Source: Modestobacter italicus (GTDB lineage: Bacteria; Actinomycetota; Actinomycetes; Mycobacteriales; Geodermatophilaceae). From it: a stretch of 64,000 bases of DNA. The notes under the pieces were generated by a model. It was not told the origin of the DNA. It made no database searches and saw nothing but the letters and a program-made list of their open reading frames with translations. Both the position numbers and the translations under genes were made by a program. The stretch lies in the NCBI RefSeq assembly GCF_019799965.1, contig NZ_JABGCJ010000002.1, forward strand, positions 372,001 through 436,000. Reading direction: 5' to 3'. Position 1 is the stretch's first letter, and every line of letters begins with the position of its first letter. Positions 54,782-61,895 of this stretch are shown one piece after another.

Positions 54782-55654
54782 TCAGCGGCGGCGGACCTGA
54801 CGCTGGCTCACCGACATCTGCCGGCCGCCGGGCAGCGGCCCGCCGGGGACCGGCATCCGGGCACCACCCAGGGCGGCCATCCGCTTGCCGAGGGCGTTGA
54901 CCTCGGCGCCGGAGAGGTTGCGGGGCAGCTTCATGACGTGGGCGCTCAGCTTCTTCAGCGGGACCTGCCCCTCGCCGTCGCCGACGGTGACGTCGTAGAT
55001 CGGGGTGTCGCCGACGACCTTGGCGATCCGTCGCTTCTCGGCCGCGATCAGGCCGCGCACCCGGCCGGGGTTGCCCTCGCCGACCAGCACGATCCCCGGC
55101 CGGCCGAGCACCCGGTGCACGGCGTCCAGCTCGCGGTTGCCGGCCACGCCGGAGCTGACCCGCCAGTCACCGCGCATCCCGTCCAGCACCCAGGACGCCG
55201 CACCCGGCTGGCCCTCGACCTGCCGGTACGCCGACCCCTGCGCGCGACGGCCGAAGACGATCAGCGCCGCCAGCAGGCCGAGCAGGACGGCGATGGGCAG
55301 GAAGATGAACGGAGAGCTGAGCAGCACGCCGACGAGCTCGATCACCGCGAACACCACCACGAAGGCGATGAGCATGAACCACGGCAGCTTCGGGTCGTTC
55401 TTGTACGTCATCGAGTAGGCCTGGCGCATCATGCCGGCCTGGCCCTTGAGCTTCGTCAGCCGCGACGTCTTCGGCTGGCCGTCCTTGCCGAGCTTGGGGG
55501 CCTTGCCCGGCTTGGGGGTCTTGCCCGGCTTGGCGGCCTTGCCCGGGGCGCCCACCGCGCTGGCGCCCGTGCCGCGTCCGGGCGCGCCGCCTGCCGGGCC
55601 GCGCCCGGCGGCGCCGGAGGGGGCGGAGGAGTCGGTGGACCTGCTGCGTGCCAT
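54782..55654 (-). CDS. DUF4191 membrane protein (Rv2219-like)
   Basis: A 290-residue protein. The N-terminal 65 residues are a basic, disordered tail with short PGK repeats (KPGKTPKPGKAPKLGKDG). Two hydrophobic helices follow (about 92-113 and 117-137), then a soluble domain with AASWVLDGMRGDW and GRPGIVLVGEGNPGRVRGL. This is the actinobacterial DUF4191 family, found downstream of lipA in mycobacteria (Rv2219). Function unknown. ATG 55654. A hairpin (55681-55718) separates it from lipA, which is upstream on the same strand. Confidence 0.85.
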   Translation of the reverse strand: MARSRSTDSSAPSGAAGRGPAGGAPGRGTGASAVGAPGKAAKPGKTPKPGKAPKLGKDGQPKTSRLTKLKGQAGMMRQAYSMTYKNDPKLPWFMLIAFVVVFAVIELVGVLLSSPFIFLPIAVLLGLLAALIVFGRRAQGSAYRQVEGQPGAASWVLDGMRGDWRVSSGVAGNRELDAVHRVLGRPGIVLVGEGNPGRVRGLIAAEKRRIAKVVGDTPIYDVTVGDGEGQVPLKKLSAHVMKLPRNLSGAEVNALGKRMAALGGARMPVPGGPLPGGRQMSVSQRQVRRR

Positions 55655-55680
55655 GCCCCAAGAGTAAGACCCTGCTGTGC

Positions 55681-55718
55681 CCGCCCCGCGCGACGCGCGC
55701 CGCGCCTGCGCGGGGCGG
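55681..55718. terminator. hairpin between lipA and the DUF4191 gene
   Basis: An 11-bp GC-only stem (55681-55691 with 55708-55718). It could terminate or attenuate lipA transcription before DUF4191. Confidence 0.4.
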
Positions 55719-55723
55719 TGCGG

Positions 55724-56722
55724 TCAGCGGGTGGTGACGGCCAGCCCGCGGGCCTCGGCGGCCTGCTGGTAGAGCCGCCCGGCGCGGTAGGAGCTGCGCA
55801 CCAACGGGCCGGAGAGGACGCCGGCGAAGCCGATCCGCTCGGCCTCGGCGTTGAAGCCGACGAACTCGTCCGGCTTGACCCACCGGACCACCGGGTGGTG
55901 CCGGACGCTGGGGCGCAGGTACTGGGTGATGGTCAGCAGGTCGCAGCCGGCCTCGTGCAGCGCCTGCATGGTCTCCACGACCTCCTCCGGCTCCTCGCCC
56001 ATGCCCAGGATGAGGTTGGACTTGGTGACCAGCCCGGCCTCCCGCGCGGCGGTGATGACCGACAGGGAACGCTCGAACCGGAAGCCGGGGCGGATCCGCT
56101 TGAAGATGCGGGGCACCGTCTCGACGTTGTGCGCCAGCACCTCCGGGCGGGAGGAGAAGACCTCGGCGAGCTGGTCGGGCTCGGCGTTGAAGTCGGGGAT
56201 GAGCAGCTCCACGCCGCAGCCGGGCAGCGCCGCGTGGATCTGCCGGACGGTCTCGGCGTACAGCCAGGCGCCGCCGTCGGGCAGGTCGTCGCGGGCGACC
56301 CCGGTGATCGTGGCGTACTTCAGGCCCATCGTCGCGACGCTCTCGGCGACGCGGCGGGGCTCGTCGGCGTCGAAGTCGGCGGGCTTGCCGGTGTCGATCT
56401 GGCAGAAGTCGCAGCGCCGCGTGCACTGGTCACCGCCGATGAGGAACGTGGCCTCACGGTCCTCCCAGCACTCGTAGATGTTGGGGCAGCCGGCCTCCTC
56501 GCACACCGTGTGCAGACCCTCGCGGCGGACCAGCGACTTCAGCTCGGTGTACTCCGGGCCGGTCTTCAGCTTGGTCTTGATCCACTCGGGCTTGCGCTCG
56601 ATCGGTGTCTGGCTGTTGCGGACCTCCAGGCGCAGCAGCTTGCGGCCGGCCGGTTCGATCCGCGACGTGTCCGGGGTCGCCGGCCCTGCAGTCGTGGCTG
56701 CCTCCTCCATGCCCAGGCTCAT
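55724..56722 (-). CDS. lipA: lipoyl synthase
   Basis: A 332-residue radical SAM enzyme that inserts two sulfurs into octanoyl groups to make lipoyl cofactor. The auxiliary [4Fe-4S] cluster cysteines are in [12 protein letters not shown] (about 74-85) and the radical SAM cysteines in CTRRCDFCQ (about 100-107); RSSYRAG near the C terminus supplies the conserved serine ligand. ATG 56722 was chosen since TACCGT ends 7 nt before it, fitting leaderless transcription; GTG 56731 is an alternative. lipB, which lies next to lipA in mycobacteria, is not immediately upstream here; a repeat-rich gene occupies that place. Confidence 0.95.
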   Translation of the reverse strand: MSLGMEEAATTAGPATPDTSRIEPAGRKLLRLEVRNSQTPIERKPEWIKTKLKTGPEYTELKSLVRREGLHTVCEEAGCPNIYECWEDREATFLIGGDQCTRRCDFCQIDTGKPADFDADEPRRVAESVATMGLKYATITGVARDDLPDGGAWLYAETVRQIHAALPGCGVELLIPDFNAEPDQLAEVFSSRPEVLAHNVETVPRIFKRIRPGFRFERSLSVITAAREAGLVTKSNLILGMGEEPEEVVETMQALHEAGCDLLTITQYLRPSVRHHPVVRWVKPDEFVGFNAEAERIGFAGVLSGPLVRSSYRAGRLYQQAAEARGLAVTTR

Positions 56723-56767
56723 GCCCAGCACGGTACTCCCGCCTCCCGGCCACCCCCGGGGACGCCA

Positions 56768-56798
56768 GAGGGGGCCCAGCCGATGGCTGGGCCCCCTC
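56768..56798. terminator. terminator hairpin upstream of lipA
   Basis: A perfect 14-bp stem (56768-56781 with 56785-56798) lies 19 nt past the stop of the repeat-rich gene and ends its transcript before lipA. Confidence 0.75.
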
Positions 56799-56817
56799 CG
56801 GGTGCGCGCGGCGCAGG

Positions 56818-58242
56818 TCAGCCGCGGGTGTTGCCGGGCGTGCCGGCCGGCGCCTCGTCGTCACCCGTCGGACCGGCGGAGGCCACCGGGGTGTCGGGGT
56901 CGTTGAAGCTGCTGGTCGACGGCTCCGGAGCCGACTGGTTGCTCGGCTCGCCGGGCCCGGAGGCCGGCTGGGCCTCCAGAGCGCCGATGTCGGTGTCGGT
57001 CGGGCTGGAGTCCGAGGGCGCCGTCTCGGCGGTGGAGACGGTCTTGCCCTGTGCCTGCGGGGACTCGGTACCGCCTGCGGGGGTGCTCGGGGAACTGGAC
57101 ACGGGGTCCTCTCGGTAGCTGGGCACGGGGCCGTCGCCGGTCGGCGCCGGGGTCCACTGGTCCTCGGGGGCGTTGCGGCGGATCAGGATGGCGACGCCGG
57201 CGGCCAGCACGGCCAGGGCGGCGACCACCCAGGGCCAGCGACGGGGCTGCGGCTCGATCCCCACGCTGCGCTTCACCGAGGTGACGGTGGTGGCGGTGCG
57301 CTTGCCGGCCTCCTTGCGGGCCCGGGCGGCCGCCTTCTCCAGCTCGGCCCGCCGCTTGGCCGCCTTCCTGCCGAGCTTGTCGGCCTTCTTGCCGAGCTTC
57401 GCCGCCTTCTTGCTGGCGACCGCCCGGTTGGCGTCGGCCACCGCACGCAGCGCGACCAACCGGGCGGCGGCCTGGTCGCGGGCCGCCTCGGCGGCCGCCA
57501 CGGCGTCGGCGCGCACCTTCTCGCCCTGTTTGGCGGTGACCGCGCCGACGGCGGTGGCCGAGGTGGCCAGCTCGGCGGTGCGGGCCTCCAGCAGCGCGCG
57601 GGCGGCCTCGGCCTGGGCGATCAGGTTCGCCCGGGCGCCGTCCAGTGCCGGCCCGGCGGCCTCGCGGGCCGCGGTCACCCGGGGCACGGCGTACGCAGCG
57701 GCCGCCGACGTGGCGGCGCTCAACCTCGGGCCGGCGGCGTCCCGCGCCGCCTCGATCCGCGGGGTGGCCGCGGCGATGGCCGTCTCCAGGTTGGCGCGGG
57801 CAGCCTTGGCGGCGGCCTCCAGCGCCGGTCCGCTGGCCTCGCGCGCGGCCTCGATCCGGGGCGTGGCAGCCGCGACCGCCGTCTCCAGGTTGGCCCGGGC
57901 GACCTTGGTCGCGGCCTCCAGGCGCGGGACGACGTCGGCCTCGTAGGCCTTCTGCGCGGCCTCCAGTCGCGGGGTGAGCGTCTTCTGTGCGGCCTCCAGC
58001 CGGGGCACGAGCACCTCACGGGCGGCGTCGAGCTGCGGGGCCAGGGCGGCGACCGCAGCCTCCACCCGCGGGGCGACGTCGGCGGCGTACGCCGTCTGTG
58101 CGGCCTTGGTCGCCGCTGCCACCTGGGGCGCGAGCTGTTCCGCGGTCGCCCGGCGGGCCTCGGTGACCGCGGCGCCGATGTGGGCGAGGCCCTCTTGCAA
58201 CTCGGTCCCGATGACCTCTGTCGAGCTCTTCTTGCCGAACAC
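56818..58242 (-). CDS. membrane-anchored amphipathic 11-mer repeat protein
   Basis: A 474-residue protein with no named family that I recognise. Residues about 55-215 are an amphipathic helical array with an 11-residue period, many units ending in P(R/A)(L/I)EAA and starting with proline, recalling apolipoprotein repeats. A 33-residue direct repeat is visible: [18 protein letters not shown] and later [19 protein letters not shown] Lys/Arg/Ala-rich coiled segment (about 265-325) leads to one transmembrane helix ([19 protein letters not shown], about 336-354), then a disordered acidic Ser/Pro/Thr-rich tail of 115 residues. It starts with [11 protein letters not shown] at ATG 58242. Lipid or membrane binding is an inference. 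Confidence 0.75.
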   Translation of the reverse strand: MFGKKSSTEVIGTELQEGLAHIGAAVTEARRATAEQLAPQVAAATKAAQTAYAADVAPRVEAAVAALAPQLDAAREVLVPRLEAAQKTLTPRLEAAQKAYEADVVPRLEAATKVARANLETAVAAATPRIEAAREASGPALEAAAKAARANLETAIAAATPRIEAARDAAGPRLSAATSAAAAYAVPRVTAAREAAGPALDGARANLIAQAEAARALLEARTAELATSATAVGAVTAKQGEKVRADAVAAAEAARDQAAARLVALRAVADANRAVASKKAAKLGKKADKLGRKAAKRRAELEKAAARARKEAGKRTATTVTSVKRSVGIEPQPRRWPWVVAALAVLAAGVAILIRRNAPEDQWTPAPTGDGPVPSYREDPVSSSPSTPAGGTESPQAQGKTVSTAETAPSDSSPTDTDIGALEAQPASGPGEPSNQSAPEPSTSSFNDPDTPVASAGPTGDDEAPAGTPGNTRG

Positions 58243-58349
58243 TCCAGCACCTCCGAGTTGATCGCGTCGCGATCATCCTGCCCGCCATCGTCCGCGGGCA
58301 CACCCCGAGCCCGCCGCCGGGCCTCCGCACGGGCGGGCAGCGGGCGGCA

Positions 58350-58375
58350 TGGCTGGCTAGGTGGCTGGCTAGGTT
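58350..58375 (+). promoter_or_regulatory. duplicated -10 region upstream of the LLM gene
   Basis: TGGCTGGCTAGG occurs twice in tandem, giving TAGGTG at 58358 and TAGGTT at 58370. The second ends 6 nt before GTG 58382, the leaderless geometry. Confidence 0.5.
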
Positions 58376-58381
58376 GCCCCT

Positions 58382-59311
58382 GTGCAGCTACGGATCTTCA
58401 CCGAACCCCAGATGGGCGCCACCTACGACGACCTGCTCGCGGTGGCCCGGCGCACCGAGGAGACCGGCTTCGACGCCTTCTTCCGGTCCGACCACTACCT
58501 GACCATGGGCGGCGACGGGCTGCCCGGTCCGACCGACGCCTGGGTGACCCTCGCCGGGCTGGCCCGGGAGACCAGCCGCATCCGGCTGGGCACGCTGATG
58601 ACCGCCGCCACCTTCCGGCTGCCCGGGCCACTGGCCATCTCGGTGGCCCAGGTCGACCAGATGAGCGGTGGCCGCGTCGAGCTGGGCATCGGCTCGGGCT
58701 GGTTCGCCGAGGAGCACAGCGCCTACGGCATCCCGTTCCCCGAGCTGGGGGAGCGCTTCGACCGCTACGAGGAGCAGCTGGCGGTGATCAGCGGGCTGTG
58801 GGGCACGCCGGTGGGGGAGACCTTCGACTTCGCCGGGGATCACTACCAGCTCACCGGGTCCCCGGCGCTGCCGAAGCCGGTACAGCCCGGCGGCGTGCCG
58901 ATCCTGGTCGGCGGCAACGGCAAGCGGCGCACCCCGCGGCTCGCGGCCCGCTACGCCGCCGAGTTCAACGTCCCGTTCGCCTCGGCCGAGGACAACGCCC
59001 GGCTGTTCGCCGGCGTCCGCGACGCCTGCACCGAGGCCGGCCGCGACCCCGGCGAGCTCGTCTACAGCTCCGCCCTCGTCCTGTGCGTCGGCCGCGACGA
59101 GGCCGAGCTGGCCCGCCGCGCCGCCGCGATCGGCCGGGACGTCGACGAGCTGCGGGCGCACGGCGTGGCGGGCACCCCCGCGGAGGCCGTCGACACCCTC
59201 GGCCGGTACGCCGAGGCCGGCGCGAGCCGGGTCTACCTGCAGGTGCTCGACCTGGCCGACCTGGACCACCTGGACCTGGTCGCGGCCGAGGTCGCCCCGC
59301 AGCTGGGCTGA
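58382..59311 (+). CDS. LLM class F420-dependent oxidoreductase
   Basis: A 309-residue luciferase-like TIM-barrel protein using deazaflavin F420 or FMN. Segments typical of the F420-dependent group are FDAFFRSDHYL, RLGTLMTAATFRLPG, VDQMSGGRVELGIGSGW, FPELGERFDRYEEQL and PILVGGNGKRRTPRLAARYA. Substrates in this family include sugars phosphates, hydride-accepting alkenes and methylenetetrahydromethanopterin-like compounds; none is evident here. GTG 58382 is supported by the leaderless TAGGTT. The stop codon lies inside a 15-bp tandem repeat. It converges on the nucleotidyltransferase gene. Confidence 0.9.
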   Translation: MQLRIFTEPQMGATYDDLLAVARRTEETGFDAFFRSDHYLTMGGDGLPGPTDAWVTLAGLARETSRIRLGTLMTAATFRLPGPLAISVAQVDQMSGGRVELGIGSGWFAEEHSAYGIPFPELGERFDRYEEQLAVISGLWGTPVGETFDFAGDHYQLTGSPALPKPVQPGGVPILVGGNGKRRTPRLAARYAAEFNVPFASAEDNARLFAGVRDACTEAGRDPGELVYSSALVLCVGRDEAELARRAAAIGRDVDELRAHGVAGTPAEAVDTLGRYAEAGASRVYLQVLDLADLDHLDLVAAEVAPQLG

Positions 59312-59349
59312 CCGGCGCTGGGCTGATCGGCGCTGGGCTGATCGGCGCG
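59305..59349. repeat. 15-bp tandem repeat, three copies
   Basis: Three copies of GGGCTGAYCGGCGCK (59305-59319, 59320-59334, 59335-59349). The first includes the last codon and stop of the LLM gene; each copy brings another in-frame TGA. It looks like replication slippage. Confidence 0.85.
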
Positions 59350-59383
59350 ATGCCCCGCCCGCTGGTGGCGGGTGGGGCATCGC
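59347..59383. terminator. bidirectional terminator hairpin
   Basis: A 16-bp stem with one G-T mismatch (59347-59362 with 59368-59383) lies 4 nt before the stop of the convergent nucleotidyltransferase gene. Confidence 0.75.
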
Positions 59384-59387
59384 GGGC

Positions 59388-60209
59388 TCAGCCGAGCTCG
59401 GAGGCCAGCGGCTCCAGCGCCGCGCGCGACCCCAGCCAGGTGTTGGCCCGCTGCAGGTCGTCGTCGAAGTCCACCTCGACCGCGGAGAACCGGGAGATGT
59501 CCAGCGGCCGGAACTGCACCCCGGCGTGCTGGATGGCCAGCTCCATGCCCCGCTCGAAGTAGTCGCTGGCCTCGCAGGCCGCCAGGTGCTCGATGAGCGC
59601 GGCCTTGTCGGCGCCGGAGACGTAGTTGATGCCCACCGCCTCGCCCAGCCCGCCGACGACGGTCTTGGACAGCGCGGCGATGTAGCCGTCCTCGTCGAGG
59701 GTGTACTTGACCTCCTCGTCGGCGACCGTGGAGGTGTCCACGCAGACGAAGCTCTGGTCGGCGTGCACCAGCGGGGCGGCGTGGTCGAGCACCGCCGGGT
59801 CGAACACCACGTCGCCGTTGAGCCACAGCACGCCACCGGGCTGCGAGGTCCGCAGTGCGCGCAGCAGGCTCTGCGAGGTGTTGGTGACGGCGAAGTCGGG
59901 GTTGAACGCGAACAGCAGGTCCGGCTGCGCCCGCATGACGGCCTTGGCCCGGTAGCCCACGACTGCGGTGATCGGGGTCGCGTCGCCGAAGACGGCGCGG
60001 ACGCCGTCCAGCTGCTGCTGCATGATGCTGCGGCCGTCCATCAGCGGGGTGAGCGGCTTGGGCAGCTTCCGGCCGAGCCGGGTGCCCATGCCCGCGGCGA
60101 GCACCACCACCTGCGGCACCCCGGTGGTGGGTTCGGCGGGACGGACGGCGACCAGGGGACGAGACCGCTGATCGCGGCCCCCGGTCAGGATCGGGTCAGC
60201 AGTGCGCAT
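59388..60209 (-). CDS. sugar/polyol-phosphate nucleotidyltransferase (LicC-like)
   Basis: A 273-residue nucleotidyltransferase. The nucleotide-binding loop is VVVLAAGMGTRLGRKLPKPL (about 33-52), followed by the metal-binding Asp in WLNGDVVFDP and a later EVDFDDDLQRA. The family links CTP, UTP or GTP to sugar or choline/polyol phosphates. Being coupled to a glycerophosphotransferase, a CDP-activated polyol substrate for wall polymer synthesis is likely, as an inference. ATG 60209 was chosen because GAGGAG (60218-60223) lies 8 nt upstream, better than for ATG 60215. It overlaps the upstream gene by 14 nt. Confidence 0.85.
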   Translation of the reverse strand: MRTADPILTGGRDQRSRPLVAVRPAEPTTGVPQVVVLAAGMGTRLGRKLPKPLTPLMDGRSIMQQQLDGVRAVFGDATPITAVVGYRAKAVMRAQPDLLFAFNPDFAVTNTSQSLLRALRTSQPGGVLWLNGDVVFDPAVLDHAAPLVHADQSFVCVDTSTVADEEVKYTLDEDGYIAALSKTVVGGLGEAVGINYVSGADKAALIEHLAACEASDYFERGMELAIQHAGVQFRPLDISRFSAVEVDFDDDLQRANTWLGSRAALEPLASELG

Positions 60210-61338
60210 GCTCATCTCCTCGGTTCGTCGTTCGTGGGCACGGGGTGGTGACCGGCCGGGCGGGAGCGCCGGCCGCGGGGAAGAACAGCTGGAGGACCCG
60301 CTCGGTGGCGGCGCCGTCCTCCAGCGAGCAGAACCTCTCCCGGAAACGGTTGTACCGCTCCGTGGGTGCCCACGGTCGCCGTCCCAGCTCGGCGATCGCG
60401 GCGAGCACCTCCTCGCTGGTGGTCCACAGCGGCCCGGGCGCGATCTCGGCGAGGTCGAAGTAGAAGCCGCGCAGGTCGTCCCGGTAGTGCTCGAGGTCGT
60501 AGGTGAAGTGGACGATCGGCTTCCCGGTGACGGCGAAGTCGAACATCGTCGAGGAGTAGTCGGTGACCAGGACGTCGGCGGCCAGGTAGAGCTCGCTCAC
60601 GTCGGGGTACCGGGAGACGTCGAGCAGCGGCGGTGACCCCTGCACGTCCAGCCGGTCGGACACCATCGCGTGCAGCCGGACGAGCAGCACGTGGTCGGGC
60701 CCCAGGCCCCGCGCCAGGTCACCGAGGTCGACCGGGAGGTCGTAGGACGGGCCGTCGTCGGAGAGCACCAGGTCGTCCCGCCAGGTCGGTGCGTAGAGCA
60801 CCGCCCGCACGTGCTCGGCGATGCCGAGTGCCGCGCGGACCCGGGCGCGGCGCTCCCCCCGGTCCGGGGCGCTGAGCACGTCGTTGCGCGGGTAGCCGGT
60901 CTCGTGCACCGGGCCGGTGAACCCGAACGCGCTGCGCAGGTGCGGGGTGCTGGCCGCGTTGGGCGACAGCAGGTGGTCCCACCGGGCGATGTCCCGCATG
61001 ATCATCTCCAGCCGGCCCTCCGGCGCCCACAGCGCGTCCCGGTGCAGCCGCTTGAGCGGTGTGCCGTGCCAGGTCTGCAGGTAGGTCGTGGTCGGCTGCT
61101 TGTCCCACTCCCGGGACAGGCCGTCGTTGGAGACGATGACGTCGGCGGACTCCAGGGCCGCCCGCGCGCCGGGGCCCCAGTGCTCCTCGGTGTGCACGTC
61201 GGCCGGGAAGTCGCCGCGCAGCTCCGGGCGGGCCAGCCAGACGGCGTCGACGTCCGCGCCGCGCGCGACGAGCGCCTCGTAGATCGCCCGCGGGTTGTCG
61301 GAGTAGCGGCCGCCGAAGCTGCTGAAGACGACCCTCAT
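60196..61338 (-). CDS. CDP-glycerol glycerophosphotransferase family protein
   Basis: A 380-residue GT-B-type transferase of the TagB/TagF family, which adds glycerol- or ribitol-phosphate units to cell wall teichoic acids. Diagnostic text is QTWHGTPLKRL, MIMRDIARWDHLLSPN, YAPTWRDD and VTDYSSTMFDF, with the phosphate-binding DYSS motif near residue 266. No membrane helix is present, so it acts at the inner face. ATG 61338 overlaps the TGA of a 29-residue upstream ORF (ATGA). It overlaps the nucleotidyltransferase start. In actinobacteria such genes belong to poly(polyol-phosphate) glycopolymer clusters. Confidence 0.9.
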   Translation of the reverse strand: MRVVFSSFGGRYSDNPRAIYEALVARGADVDAVWLARPELRGDFPADVHTEEHWGPGARAALESADVIVSNDGLSREWDKQPTTTYLQTWHGTPLKRLHRDALWAPEGRLEMIMRDIARWDHLLSPNAASTPHLRSAFGFTGPVHETGYPRNDVLSAPDRGERRARVRAALGIAEHVRAVLYAPTWRDDLVLSDDGPSYDLPVDLGDLARGLGPDHVLLVRLHAMVSDRLDVQGSPPLLDVSRYPDVSELYLAADVLVTDYSSTMFDFAVTGKPIVHFTYDLEHYRDDLRGFYFDLAEIAPGPLWTTSEEVLAAIAELGRRPWAPTERYNRFRERFCSLEDGAATERVLQLFFPAAGAPARPVTTPCPRTTNRGDEHAHC

Positions 61339-61424
61339 CGCCGCCGGCCCGGGACGGAGGAGACAGGGGAGACCCGGCCGGGGGTGCACCCCGTCGTCCG
61401 GCGGCGCGCTGGGCGCTGTCGCAT
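61335..61424 (-). CDS. 29-residue arginine-rich upstream ORF coupled to the glycerophosphotransferase
   Basis: A short ORF begins at ATG 61424 with a very strong ribosome site (GGAGGAGGAG, 5 nt upstream) and encodes a basic peptide starting MRQRPARRRTTGC. Its TGA overlaps the ATG of the glycerophosphotransferase (ATGA), while that gene has no ribosome site of its own. Translation of the main gene therefore probably depends on this leader. No homologue is known to me. Confidence 0.5.
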   Translation of the reverse strand: MRQRPARRRTTGCTPGRVSPVSSVPGRRR

Positions 61425-61763
61425 GCTCACTCCTCCTCCGTGCTCTGGGCTCGACCGCTGCGTCCACCGGTCTCGGCTGCACCCCCGGGAGGGATGCGAG
61501 CGGGGTCGCGCCCCTCGCGGGCGCAGCTGCGCTGGTCGGGGCGTCGATGCACCCGGCCCCCCACCGGCCTGGCCACCGGTCGCGCTGCCGCCTGCCGAGC
61601 GGCGCTGCGGAGTCCGGTGGGTCTCGACGTCCCGGTGCGAGCGGGTCGTGCTCGTCCGGGCGGGCCCGTCCCGGACCGGAGTCGCGCACCCGTCCGCAGT
61701 CGAGCCAGTGCAGGCTACGGGCAGATCGGCCCCGGAGTCGAGCTGGGGGCCGGAGCCGCGCGC
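61425..61763. other. intergenic region without a supported gene
   Basis: These 339 bases separate the glycerophosphotransferase unit from the leuS leader. I see no supported gene; it should hold the minus-strand promoter for the uORF and upstream elements for leuS. Sequence is uniformly GC-rich without long repeats. Confidence 0.5.
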
Positions 61764-61769
61764 TAGGAT
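61764..61769 (+). promoter_or_regulatory. -10 box TAGGAT of the leuS leader
   Basis: TAGGAT ends 6 nt before GTG 61776 of the leader peptide, giving a leaderless transcript that starts with the peptide. Confidence 0.6.
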
Positions 61770-61775
61770 CGGCCC

Positions 61776-61811
61776 GTGACCGGCGGACTCCTGCTTCCCC
61801 AGCCGTGCTGA
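61776..61811 (+). CDS. leucine leader peptide of leuS
   Basis: An 11-residue ORF, MTGGLLLPQPC, starting at GTG 61776. It has three consecutive Leu codons, CTC CTG CTT, including CTT, which is rare in such a GC-rich genome. The stop TGA falls at the 5' arm of the first downstream hairpin. This is the classical form of a ribosome-mediated attenuation leader: low charged tRNA-Leu would stall the ribosome at the Leu run. Confidence 0.75.
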   Translation: MTGGLLLPQPC

Positions 61812-61863
61812 TCTGACCTGAGCAGAGCAGCACGGCGACCCCTCCTGTGTGAGGGGTCTTTTC
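61802..61863 (+). promoter_or_regulatory. leuS attenuator (pause hairpin and terminator)
   Basis: A 9-bp hairpin GCCGTGCTG/CAGCACGGC (61802-61810 with 61828-61836) overlaps the leader stop. It is followed by a terminator GACCCCTC/GAGGGGTC (61837-61844 with 61851-61858) and TTTT (61859-61862), one of very few U tracts in this window. Alternative pairing of GACC (61815-61818) with the terminator arm GGTC could act as antiterminator. Confidence 0.72.
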
Positions 61864-61895
61864 ATGTCCGCCCCTCGTACCCGGGAGCACCGACC

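Noticed and set aside
61339-61890. N-terminal extension of the glycerophosphotransferase frame
   Set aside because: Low-complexity Arg/Pro text; the ATGA-coupled ATG 61338 begins exactly at the first beta strand.
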